Shown here: positions 11,001-21,100 of the stretch, one piece after another
Numbering within the stretch: the first letter of the stretch is position 1
Layout: each line of letters begins with the position of its first letter
Origin: Populus alba
Taxonomy: Eukaryota; Streptophyta; Magnoliopsida; Malpighiales; Salicaceae
DNA length: 64,000 nucleotides
Reading direction: 5' to 3'
NCBI RefSeq assembly: GCF_005239225.2
Contig: NC_133294.1
Location: 4,030,001-4,094,000 of the forward strand
Made by a program: the position numbers and the translations under genes
Notes under the pieces: generated by a model
Databases searched by the model: none
The model's input: the letters and a program-made list of their open reading frames with translations, nothing else
Told to the model about the DNA's origin: nothing

Positions 11001-12628
11001 CCGAAAAGCATAAATTAATGTTTTTTGATGGTTGAAACAGACAGACACTCTTACCACCAATGACTAGGGTAGCCCCTTCACTCCAAATTAACCAAACTTG
11101 GAGATGTAAGGGGTTTTGAACAGTCAGATATGAATCTGTTACAATAAGACCAGATGAGAAGCACAATTGGATCTCTTGAAAAGCCTGAATGACATAATTT
11201 TTTATCCAATCGTTGGATCTTGCTCAAATTTTGTCAAGAGATTCTATGGATGTTTTTCTACATGGGACCAGCTAGCCTTGCGGCTCACATCGAGAAGGCC
11301 TTCAAAAAAGTAATAGAAGATGCTATTTGATTCAATTTTATTATTTTCCTATTTAATTTTGAGTTTTTATCCATAATTTTGATTTTTGTTTTTGTTTTTG
11401 TTTGTCCTTTTAGTTTAGGGATTCTAAGTTTCCTTCAAATTTATTTAAAAGTTTTTTGAGAGGTAGATCATTAGGGAATAAATTATTCATTAATAAAGAA
11501 CCATTAGGATTAGAATTTTATTTTAGACCTTTTTTGAAAATTCTCTCTTTATTCTTTGAATCCTAATCTAATTAGGTTTGACCATCACTTGGATGGCAAA
11601 TTGGGTGTCCATTTGAGTGCACCAAGTAAGAATTGAATCTACAAATTCAGGTGCTTTAACCATTCACCCATGCATGCTTAGCAATGATCCTCCCACATGG
11701 TGAATAATTAAATTTCAATTGAAATGAAATATTTTGGATAAATCAATATTATTTAAATTTAGGAGGAATCAATGAAAATACATCATTTCAAATTAAGAAA
11801 GATCCAGAATTCTCATTATTTTTTAGATTCATGGACTTAATTCAATTTAGTGGGATCTTTCATTTACATTTTTTTTCCCATCAAAAATGTTTTTTATGGT
11901 CTACAAAATTTCCGAGATACTTACTTGTGGGCAAAATCTTATGGGAAATCATGTATCATCATGATCAAATCACTATTATGATATAATTTTTTTAGTGAAT
12001 GCTATTTTCCAATTGCATTTTCCCAATTACAGTTAAGAGGATATTCAAACCTTTTCTCAAACATGTTTGAAATTCTCTTAATGAATTCAATTTTGAGATT
12101 TCAATAAAAGTTCATATTTGGAATATTTGAAGTATTGAGAATTGAATTTCAAATGAAATTCATTCTCTAAAAAATTTAAGTATTATAAATTTCCGTCATG
12201 CATACAATCTTAGGATTAAGAGGAAGGATGAAAGGCTGACAACCATAGCAGTAGAAAATTTCCTGACACCAAATTAACAAGTTACTGTGTATTTTCTATT
12301 CTATTGTTTACCACTATCTGAATTGCTTTTATTTCCACCATGCAGTCTTGCACAAAAGTTGCTGTCGACTTTGTCTCACCTGAAAATATAAGGGAATGCC
12401 TCCGGTTAACTGAAGAGTTTCGACAACTTCCAGTGAACCATAGAGCTAGAGAGGATAAACTAGAGGTAACTTCTTTCCTGATACAAATATATTATGCATC
12501 GATTACATTATTTTAACTTTGTTTCTTCATCTTTTTTTAACAATGTGGAACAGATAAAGAAAATGATAATCTATGCAATCGATGAAGCCATTATAGACCT
12601 GCAAGAGCTAACAAAATCACAGCACTGA
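5068..12628 (+). CDS. KDM3/IBM1-type JmjC histone demethylase gene, with frameshift
   Basis: A nuclear Fe(II)/2-oxoglutarate-dependent histone H3K9 demethylase of the plant KDM3 (IBM1/JMJ25-like) group. Coding exons: 5068-6189, 6315-6427, 6523-6622, 6808-6940, 7041-7095, 7195-7892, 8110-8439, 9111-9533, 9611-9683, 9782-9867, 12346-12465, 12554-12628. A 5'-UTR exon probably ends at 4556, with its acceptor at 5058. Order of parts: basic/acidic N-terminus with 28-residue repeats (residues 94-270); Cys-rich RING/4CXXC zinc finger (about 375-445); more Cys clusters; JmjC domain with Fe ligands H844 and D846 in LHCDMSDA and H1038 in PAGCPHQ. An acidic insert (exon 9) lies between D846 and H1038. 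All exon phases join, except that nine A at 7535-7543 in exon 7 shift the frame and give a stop at 7568-7570. With eight A the frame continues and the protein would be about 1108 residues; as read it stops near residue 632, before the JmjC domain. It is either a disrupted allele or a sequence error. Identity is strong; activity of this copy is uncertain. Confidence 0.88.
5340..5880 (+). repeat. 84-bp in-frame coding repeat array in the demethylase gene
   Basis: The second exon encodes seven imperfect 28-residue units. Their anchor motif (ESEL, EIEL, EIEL, EIEL, DVGF, EIEL, ESDF) starts at residues 94, 122, 150, 178, 206, 233 and 261, an almost exact 84-nt period. Each unit has a hydrophobic-acidic core followed by Ser/Asp (such as EIELSKSDD), then a basic stretch (such as RRKASSKK). 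A related but differently spaced core, [12 protein letters not shown], lies just upstream at residues 64-75. Confidence 0.85.
9868..12345 (+). other. Large 2.5-kb intron of the JmjC gene
   Basis: A single intron (donor after 9867, acceptor ending at 12345 in ccatgcag) separates the exon holding the third Fe-ligand His from the last two exons. It is far longer than any other intron of the gene. It contains A/T-rich sequence, a perfect stem-loop (10975-11004) and stretches resembling transposon-derived DNA, but no recognisable protein domain. Confidence 0.8.
10975..11004. repeat. Perfect 13-bp stem, 4-nt loop inverted repeat
   Basis: TCGGTGGTTGAAA (10975-10987), loop CGGA, then its exact reverse complement (10992-11004). 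It lies inside the large intron of the JmjC gene. A related half-site (gatggttgaaac) follows about 40 bp later. This may be the edge of a small inverted-repeat transposon; no target duplication was identified. Confidence 0.8.
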
Positions 12629-12794
12629 GCTTTGCCGCGGCTACTTCCAACAGGCAGGCAGACACCGCAGATACAGCAGCAGCACATTTTTTTTATTCTC
12701 TTTTAGATTTCCATATGTACATCCATTGCCTTCACCCTGTTGTCATGGCTGCACTAAAGGCTACCGGCAGCAATTTTCTCGAAGTTGCCATTGA

Positions 12795-12806
12795 AATAAA
12801 ATAAAA
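12795..12806 (+). terminator. Probable polyadenylation signal of the JmjC gene
   Basis: Overlapping AATAAA-type signals lie about 170 bases after the stop codon at 12628, a usual plant 3'-UTR length. The cleavage site itself cannot be read from sequence. Confidence 0.5.
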
Positions 12807-12829
12807 AGGTTTAATTATGAGCACATCGC

Positions 12830-14986
12830 CTCTTTGTTCTTATTTGGTTTTTATGGAATTTTTTTACTTGCATAGTTGCTCTTGGGTTCTGTTTGAAGAA
12901 AACAATGCCTGCATCACCTCTGCCTACTGCTTGATATTTGGCTGGCCAATTCATGGGCATGGAAAGATGTAATGGATGGGATCCATGATCCAAGAGCTTA
13001 ATTCAAAGATGAAAAAGAAGCATTCTCTCACGTCCAACTTTCCTTATAATGGGACATGATGCAAGGTATTCAAGCTTTTGATTTGTTTTAACTCGTTCAA
13101 GCAAATCTGGATCTGCATAATGAACAAGCAGAACATTAAAGCTAAGCTGATAGCATATCCAAACTTGTATGCATTTCCTGAGTAGATCCAAGTTGATAGA
13201 TTAATCCGAGTCTATAATTTTTGTTAAGAAATTAATTAATTTCATTTATTTTTAATTTTTTTTTTGAAGTTTTAACATGTCAATTTAGATGGAGTTTAGC
13301 TGAATTAAACAAGTTTAAGGAATAGTTTTTAAACTCTGAATGAGATCAATCCAACAAAAACCTGTGTCACAAATTTTGACAAGATCACTGGAGTTCAGTT
13401 GAATTAAACAAGTTAAAGGTATAGTAATTAAATGCTATTTAACATCTCAAAAATATTCCTTCTTGCAGTTAAACCATCTCTTATACAAGTCACTATTTCT
13501 AACTATAGATTAGAGTCACTGCACTATTTTTTTTCTTAATTACCCTAGATTCTTTCATTTTCATGTAAAGATCAATTCTCTCATGAGTGCGTGCTAAATT
13601 CGAATACACCCTATAAGCTTTTGCAATTTTATTGATCACTTCCATAATTAAAAGTGTTTTACTTATCTCCCAATTAGTATGATTTTTCCTCCAAGATGAC
13701 ATGAGGCTAAAAGATCTATAACTTTAATTCATGTTTTAAAAATAGATAATTTTATATTTAATTGTATATGACTTATATCATCAATAAGTTTCTTTTTTAG
13801 AGACGCCTTGTTGACTCAAACACTTAGATAATTGTTTCGAATCGCAAAAAAAAATGAAGACAATTGGGACAAAGAGTGATAGGTCATTTGTATATTTCAA
13901 GTTCTTAGACAGAAGATTATTTTTTAATTTTATTTATTTATTTATTTATCAATTAAATTTAAATTAAAAATTATAATTCAATTGAATTACAAGAGAGATA
14001 ATTAGTTCCAAACAGCCGGTAAATGTATTAATATTACTTCCAATGCTTAACTTTTTTCTTCTCTTTATAAACAATTTGTTCTCTCAGGTTTAAAGAATCC
14101 ATTGTTCTAAATTTTCTGTGCCGATAATTAATAGGTTTTAAGCAAGTTATCTAATATTCTCTTAGTTTTCCTTATTTTTTTGAGTCCTCGATGATAACAT
14201 AAAACAAAAACAAAGACAAAGACAAAAGAGATCGGTCCTAATCGAGCTTTCATACAAAACCTATCAATCCCTTTACCAACGGTTGAGCATTCCATCTCCA
14301 ATTAGAAGACATTTCTAAGTGGTTTGGGAGTCTTGGGACTTTCAATCCATTTGAAAGAAGTAAAGATGTCATTAATATACTGATATATATATATATATTA
14401 AACAAAGGTTTTCATCTACAATCTACATTTTATATCAGGTTTGAATTCTACAAACATTAAAAGTACTGAAAATTTACTAAATTTTAAAATTTATAAAATT
14501 AGTCGAGATACACACACCACACGGACATTCACATTAATAATAATATATATATAAAAAAATAAACACAACCTCAAAAACTCAAAACATGCTGTTTAATGCC
14601 TATCACATTCTCTTTTGTTTATATCTTTCTCTTCATTATTTGTTCTGGGGAAAGAAAAAACTCATTGCTCCTTCAAAGTAGAGTTTGATTTTACTCTCTG
14701 AATAAAAAAAAAAAAAAACAATTAAAATAGAAGGAATGGAATGAAAGAAGAAACGTTTGATGGTAATTAACGACACAGATAAAATGTTTTTATATTTTAT
14801 TTGGTTAACAAGAGACAAAACCAGATAAAAATTTTATTCTTGATCACATGTATTATTATAAAAACAAATACCATGAGCTAGGTGAGGTTAATTTTAGAGG
14901 GTTCCAACCCATTAAATAATTGAATATATTAACCTTTTAAATCGGAATGTTTAGAGAATTTAAGAGTATTAAATAACTCAAGCATC

Positions 14987-15019
<33 letters not shown>

Positions 15020-15464
15020 CTACTTTCATCCATTAAGGTTATTTTTGTAATTTCATAATTAATCTTATTTTTTAACCTTTCTCCAAACTCAATTATTTGC
15101 AAAACAATTCAAAAAGGGAACCACAACTAAGTATATTTATCATTGTGCTAGTGTTTAAAAAATTAGATTTAAGAAAAATTATGGTTGTAGCTTTTTTAAC
15201 TGAGGTTTCATAAAACAGTTTTTTTAAAAACAATTCATGTAAAATTACAATATCTATTGATTAACCAAACATTTTAAAAAATATAATTGGAATAGAATAT
15301 AGACCACACCACACCACTTCATATCACATAAACAAACGAAGCCCACCACTTGCCAAATCACACATGCCATATCTAACTCAATTAAAAATATTATGTCATA
15401 TCTAACTCAATTAAAATTGATATTATAACAAATCTAAAAGAACTCGGTGTTTTATTATATACAC
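12830..15464. other. Intergenic, AT-rich, no gene recognised
   Basis: No reading frame here has a recognisable domain or splice structure. Poly-A runs (around 14991-15017) and short (AT)n tracts are present. A 67-codon minus-strand frame at 13499-13702 looks coherent in composition, but I cannot assign it and do not call it a gene. Confidence 0.55.
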
Positions 15465-16159
15465 TGTAACACCCCACCTCACTAGTAAGATATTATCCGC
15501 TTTGGGCCTTCTAGTTCACCCAAATCCAGGGCTTCCATCCAGGTCCCCCTCACGAATTTGTTCTTGGCAGCCACGCATGACCCCAAAACGTGTGTTACTA
15601 GTCAAGGTGAGCATGTACTTATAAGGCTCTGGCTCTGGATGCTCGCTTCCGATGTGAGATCTTACAATCCCCCCCACCTTAAGACGAGCCGTCCTCGGCT
15701 CTGATACCAAATGTAACACCTCACCTCACTAGTAAGATATTGTCCGCTTTGGGCCTCCTAGTCCACCCAAATCTAGGGCTTCCACCCAGGTCCCCCTCAC
15801 GAATTTGTTCTTAGCAGCCACGCATGACTCCAAAACGTGTGTTACTAGTCAAGGTGAGCATGCACTTATAAGGCTCTGGCTCTGGATGCTCGCTTCCGAT
15901 GTGAGATCTTACAATCCCCCCACCTTAAGACGAGCCGTCCTCGGCTCTGATACCAAATGTAACACCCCACCTCACTAGTAAGATATTGTCCGCTTTGGGC
16001 CTCCTAGTCCACCCAAATCCAGGGCTTCCACCCAGGTCCCCCTCACGAATTTGTTCTTAGCAGTCACGCATGACCCCAAAACACGTGTTACTAGTCAAGG
16101 TGAGTATGTACTTATAAGGCCCTGGTTCTGGACGCTCGCTTCCGATGTGAGATCTTACA
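15465..16159 (-). mobile_element. TRIM-type non-autonomous LTR element with three LTRs
   Basis: Three LTRs of exactly 202 bp (15465-15666, 15712-15913, 15958-16159) alternate with two internal domains of 45 and 44 bp. On the minus strand each LTR runs TGTAAGATC...GTGTTACA. Two bases after an LTR end comes TGGTATCAGAGC, the usual primer-binding site for initiator tRNA-Met. The purine-rich GGTGGGGGGAT before the next LTR acts as polypurine tract. The block is flanked by the perfect 5-bp target duplication TACAC (15460-15464 and 16160-16164). No protein is encoded; replication would need enzymes from another retrotransposon. The LTRs differ at a modest number of positions. The three-LTR arrangement presumably arose by recombination between copies or before insertion. 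Confidence 0.93.
15698..15709 (-). promoter_or_regulatory. TRIM primer-binding site (initiator tRNA-Met type), copy 1
   Basis: The minus strand reads TGGTATCAGAGC two bases inside the LTR edge. This matches the complement of the 3' end of plant initiator tRNA-Met, the standard primer of many plant LTR elements. A second identical site lies in the other internal domain near 15944-15955. Confidence 0.85.
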
Positions 16160-16164
16160 TACAC

Positions 16165-17118
16165 ATTTACATTTTTTTAGTTAAATAATCTATAACTAAG
16201 ATTTTGGGGCGGGGGGAGGGGGTCTAGAGACATTGTGGTATTTTTATAAATAAAATTGAAAAAAAGAGAGGAGAAAAGTTGTCATCACATGCGATATAAG
16301 CGCTAGCATGTGGGAGACACTAGCACCCTTTAGATAATGCATGTGATGCCTTCCGATGGCTAAACACACTATTTTAGGGTGGTGTTTGATGTTTCTCGCC
16401 GTCCCCTTCACGATGGAGAGGGGTGTGTAGCTGCCCTATGCACAATGGTGCTCCTATGACATTTTTTTTTTTTCCTATCTCTTCAACTTTTAAAAACATG
16501 AAACCTCTAGGGAAAAAAAATAAAAATCAAAGGAGTATGTTATATGTTAATTTTATCATATTTGATTTTTATTCTTTTAATTGTTTCAAATTTTATTTTT
16601 TTAAAATATCAAATTGGTCCTTTTATTTTATAATGTTTCAGGTTTGATCCTTAATGTTTTGATTTTTAATTTAGATTCTTAGCTCTTTTATCAAATTTTA
16701 ATTTATTTTCAATTTCATCCTTGGATCCATGATCTTATTTTTAATTTTTTAATATTTGGTCCTCATTCTCTTAATTTTTTTTTTTGGATTCTTTTGTGAA
16801 TTTGAATTGTCTTTTTAATTTTGCATTTCAATTCAAATTTTGATGATATTTAAGATTTGATCATCAATTTTTTTATTTTTTGATTTTGATTCTTAGGCCT
16901 TTTATCAAGTTTTAATTTTTTTTTTTCAATTTTATTCTTAGATCCATAATCTTGATTTTTTATTTTTATTGAATTTGGTTCTTATTCTCATTCTCTTGAT
17001 TTTTTTTTTATTTTGAATTCATTTGTTAATTTAATCCTCTTATCAATTTTTTCCTTCCTATCATCTCATTCTTTTTCTTCAAATGAGGTCCTTATTCTTT
17101 TAATTGCTATTTTTTTAT

Positions 17119-17165
<47 letters not shown>

Positions 17166-18120
17166 CCATTTTGAAAAGAAAAAAAAAATAGTTAATAGGT
17201 TTTGACCCCGTTTTGATTGGATTTGCATTAATTGGGACATGGGTCAACCTGAGTTTTTGATCATCTTACACTGGATCAATCATCTCTCAATTCCTTTTGA
17301 AACCTGACCCCATCTAAGCCACAAGTCACTTGGGTCACGGGTAAACTTGTTGGGTCGTACTACGTTTTAAAATAATGGTTTTTCTAGATGTCGTGCTTCT
17401 AATTTAGTCGCTAGTTAGGTTCATGACTTTGAAAATTTAATACGGGTTAACATAGTTTTTTTTCCCGATTATATCATTTGAAGTTGTTCGTTTTGAAAAA
17501 GGAACTTTGTTATTTTCTTTGGTTTTCTTTTTAATCAAGTTATTCATATCTTATGATCTAGGTAGCAGGTTTATTCAGGTGGTTCATTTTTTTTAAGGTT
17601 GTTTTTTTTTTTATTCTTTTCAATTTTTTCCTTCCAAATTGAGTCTTTTAAAAAGTAAATGTCCTCTTTTTTCTTGTTTTGCTTTTTATTACATTATTTT
17701 GTTTGTTCACATGATTCTCTCGCAAGTTTTAATGACTCCACCTAGGTTAGCTGATGCCTTTTTTTCTAAGATTTTTTTTCATTGGATTTGTTTTTATGAT
17801 TTCTTCTTTGTTTATTTTGATTATTGAAGATTGACAATCGTTGACCATCGTTATTTTTTTCAATTTTTTTTTTAATATCAAGTCATGAATTTTTTTTCAT
17901 TCTATAAAATATACTAACAGTACTTGAATATTATTTCTTACGCTGTAAAAAAAGCAGTTTCATTCGCAACGAAATGCCGGCCAATAATCTAAAATGACAA
18001 CATAAAATAGGCCAAGTACCCAACTCAATTTAGACTCCACAAGTCCATATCATGGCCAGCCCAACACCAAATGACAAGAAGAAGAAGTGAATATTAAGCG
18101 CCAAACATTATCCAACCGAA
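16165..18120. other. T-rich repeat-derived intergenic DNA
   Basis: From about 16460 to 17100 the sequence repeats phrases such as 'tttgatccttaa', 'tttcatcc' and 'tggttcttattctc'. This style recurs in reverse at 47040-47560 and again at 52700-53150. At 17190-17440 there are 'gggtcaacctgag'-type phrases shared with the array at 48990-50060. An (AT)n tract lies at 17122-17161. No protein is recognisable; it looks like a decayed dispersed repeat of unknown class. Confidence 0.55.
17122..17161. repeat. (AT)n microsatellite
   Basis: About 20 AT dinucleotides in the repeat-derived spacer upstream of the leucyl-tRNA synthetase gene. Confidence 0.95.
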
Positions 18121-18154
18121 CAATTCCTCTGCTTCTCTTCTTCACTCAGTCAAG

Positions 18155-21100
18155 ATGAATGTAAACACTTGTATTCAACCGCCCCAGTTCCTTCCATTAT
18201 CTCCTTTTTATCGGCAAAGGTTTCATCTTTTCACTCAAAAACCTCAATCTTTGAAGCGCACCAAGAAAAGTTGTTATTTTTCCACTACAGCGGGTGACAA
18301 CAGCTTCAAAGGTGGCCTTTTTAGGGTGCAAAAGGGTAGAATCAGATGCTCAGTTAGTGAAGTTGAAGAGCAGAAGGAGAAGCAGCAGCAAGTGGTGAAG
18401 AGAGCTTATCCTTTCCATGAAATTGAGCCTAAATGGCAGAGTTACTGGGAAAAGAATCAAACTTTTAGAACCCCAGATGAAGTTGATACCTCTAAGCCTA
18501 AATTCTATGTGCTTGACATGTTTCCTTATCCGAGGTGACACTCTCTCTTTGTAAATACTTTTGGCTTTAGCTGTTTGGAAGTTAAATTAAGAAGATCCTT
18601 TTCATTAATTTGCATGCTTTGCAGTTTGTTCATTTAAAGATTAAATTTTGGCCACTGGGGTGTTGGTAATTTTGTTTATGAAACTCAATCCAAATGTTAG
18701 AATGAAAATTATTGATGACTGAATTCGAATTTTGGAGATTCAGTTGTGAAATGAGTTTAAAAATCTGCTTTAGTTGTGGTAGTGATTGATGTTAATTTGT
18801 TAATGTGATTTTGGGGTGAGTTGGATTGTTGTGAACGGTGGGGTTTTTTGTTTATTTGTTGATGAGTGGTTCGCAGTGGCGCTGGGTTACATGTTGGTCA
18901 TCCATTGGGATATACTGCTACAGATATTCTTGCTAGACTCAAACGAATGCAAGGTTACAATGTTTTGCACCCAATGGGATGGGATGCATTTGGTTTGCCT
19001 GCTGAGCAATATGCAATTGAGGTAATGCTTTGCAGTTATGCGGAACAGTTTAAGATATTGTCAGTAGTTATGGTCTTAGTATTTGGATTTGCTGATGAGA
19101 TGTTTCGTGTGTCTAACAGACAGGAACTCATCCGAAAATCACAACATTGAGGAACATTAACCGCTTCCGTTCCCAGGTCATGTAATGCCCTAACTATTTC
19201 TTTTGAACTGCTAAGCTAGTATTTGTTTTAGGGCTTAAACATGACATGTCACAGAATGGTTATCAATCTTGTACTTGTCCTTTTAGTTCTTTGTATTACA
19301 GCTTCCTATTAATTGGAGCCAGGATTGTGATCCAGACAGATTCCAATAGGCATACCCAATACTGGTCATATTGATTAAGATTGTCCACTACATACATGCT
19401 GAAACTAATAAGAAATGGAATCATTATGTTTACTTTATGGTGGCAATGCAGGCTAACAGCATTTTGACATAATTATTATCAAATGTGAGCTTCAATATGG
19501 TGAAGGGTTATATTTATCTTCTCATTTAAAGAATGCTGCTGATGCCAACCATGGCACACTGCAAAACTATCTCACATGGGGAGCTCACTTGGATTGAATT
19601 AAAATGTTTCTAGACAGCTTTATGAGGCATGGGGCTTACCATCACATTTCAAGCACTACTTAAGCAAACTGTCTACTCTATAGCACATTTCCCTCGTTAA
19701 TTTTAGCTAGCAGCATGATTCTTTGGCAATAAATTGATATTTGAGTTTCTTTGCAGCTTAAATCACTGGGATTCTCTTATGACTGGGATCGTGAAATCTC
19801 TACTACAGAACCACAATATTATAAATGGACCCAGTGGATCTTTCTTCAGCTATTGAAGAGAGGGTTGGCATATCAGGTCCAGGATTATCTCTTGCCACCA
19901 TCATATACTGTCGTTTCCTGATTAAAACTGGATCTGATGGTCTGATAATTATACATTCAGGCTGAGGTACCAGTCAATTGGTGCCCTGCTCTTGGCACTG
20001 TTTTGGCAAATGAGGAGGTGGTTGATGGAGTAAGCGAGCGTGGGGGTCACCCAGTTATAAGAAAGGTATGGCACCATGTTACTTCTTGAAGTCATTTGTT
20101 TATTTCTCATTACTTTTCTTATTTTTCTTCTGTTGAATGGTTTTATAATTTTACAGTGTCATTGTTTATTACCAAGCAGCCAATGAGGCAATGGATGCTT
20201 AAGATTACTGCATATGCTGATCGCCTTCTTGAAGACTTAGATGACCTTGATTGGCCTGAAAGTGTAAAAGAAATGCAGAGGAACTGGATAGGTAGGTCTG
20301 AAGGGGCTGAGCTGGAATTTTGTGTTCTCGATGGTGATGGAAAGGAAAGAGACATAAAGATTACTGTTTATACTACCAGGCCTGACACTGTCTTTGGAGC
20401 AACGTATTATTCTTCCCCTTTGTATCTATCATTGTCTGTCTAATAAATTCAGGACCATTTTTCTCTGGGAACTAATCTGATTTGCTTACTGGTTTGCATT
20501 CAGATATTTAGTTTTGGCACCAGAACATTCATTGCTTCCATCATTGATGTCTCCTTCACAGAGAGAAAGTGTATGTTCATTGCTTTCTTGCCATATTTTT
20601 TCCCATGTGTTTGCTAGCCATAGGTGATATAAAGTCAACATATCTTGATAACAGGTGGAAGAGTACAAAGATCTAGCTTCACGAAAAAGTGACCTTGAGA
20701 GGACTGAGCTTCAGAAGGAGAAAACTGGGGTTTTCAGTGGCTGCTATGCACAAAATCCAGCAAATGGGGAAGCAATTCCAATATGGGTTGCAGATTATGT
20801 TTTGGGGAGGTGTGTTTGATGTCATTTTTCTTTTATGACTTGCCTGGACTAAGGCATGCATTCCTAGGTTCCAACTTTCTTCTGTGTATATTGTCTAGGA
20901 TATGAAGTGCAATCGTGGAGTTCATTTAATGTGAATGCAATGTATTCTGTTGTTTTTTATGCAGTTACGGGACTGGAGCTATTATGGCGGTGCCTGCTCA
21001 TGACACTCGTGACTATGAATTTGCTACTAAATATGACATTCCCATTCGTTGGGTTGTGAAACCAGATGATGATGATTTTAGTGATTCAGGAAAGGCTTAT

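Noticed and set aside
15516..15719. 67-codon minus-strand frame in the TRIM element
   Set aside because: It lies within one LTR and the short internal domain, and is not maintained in the other two LTR copies.
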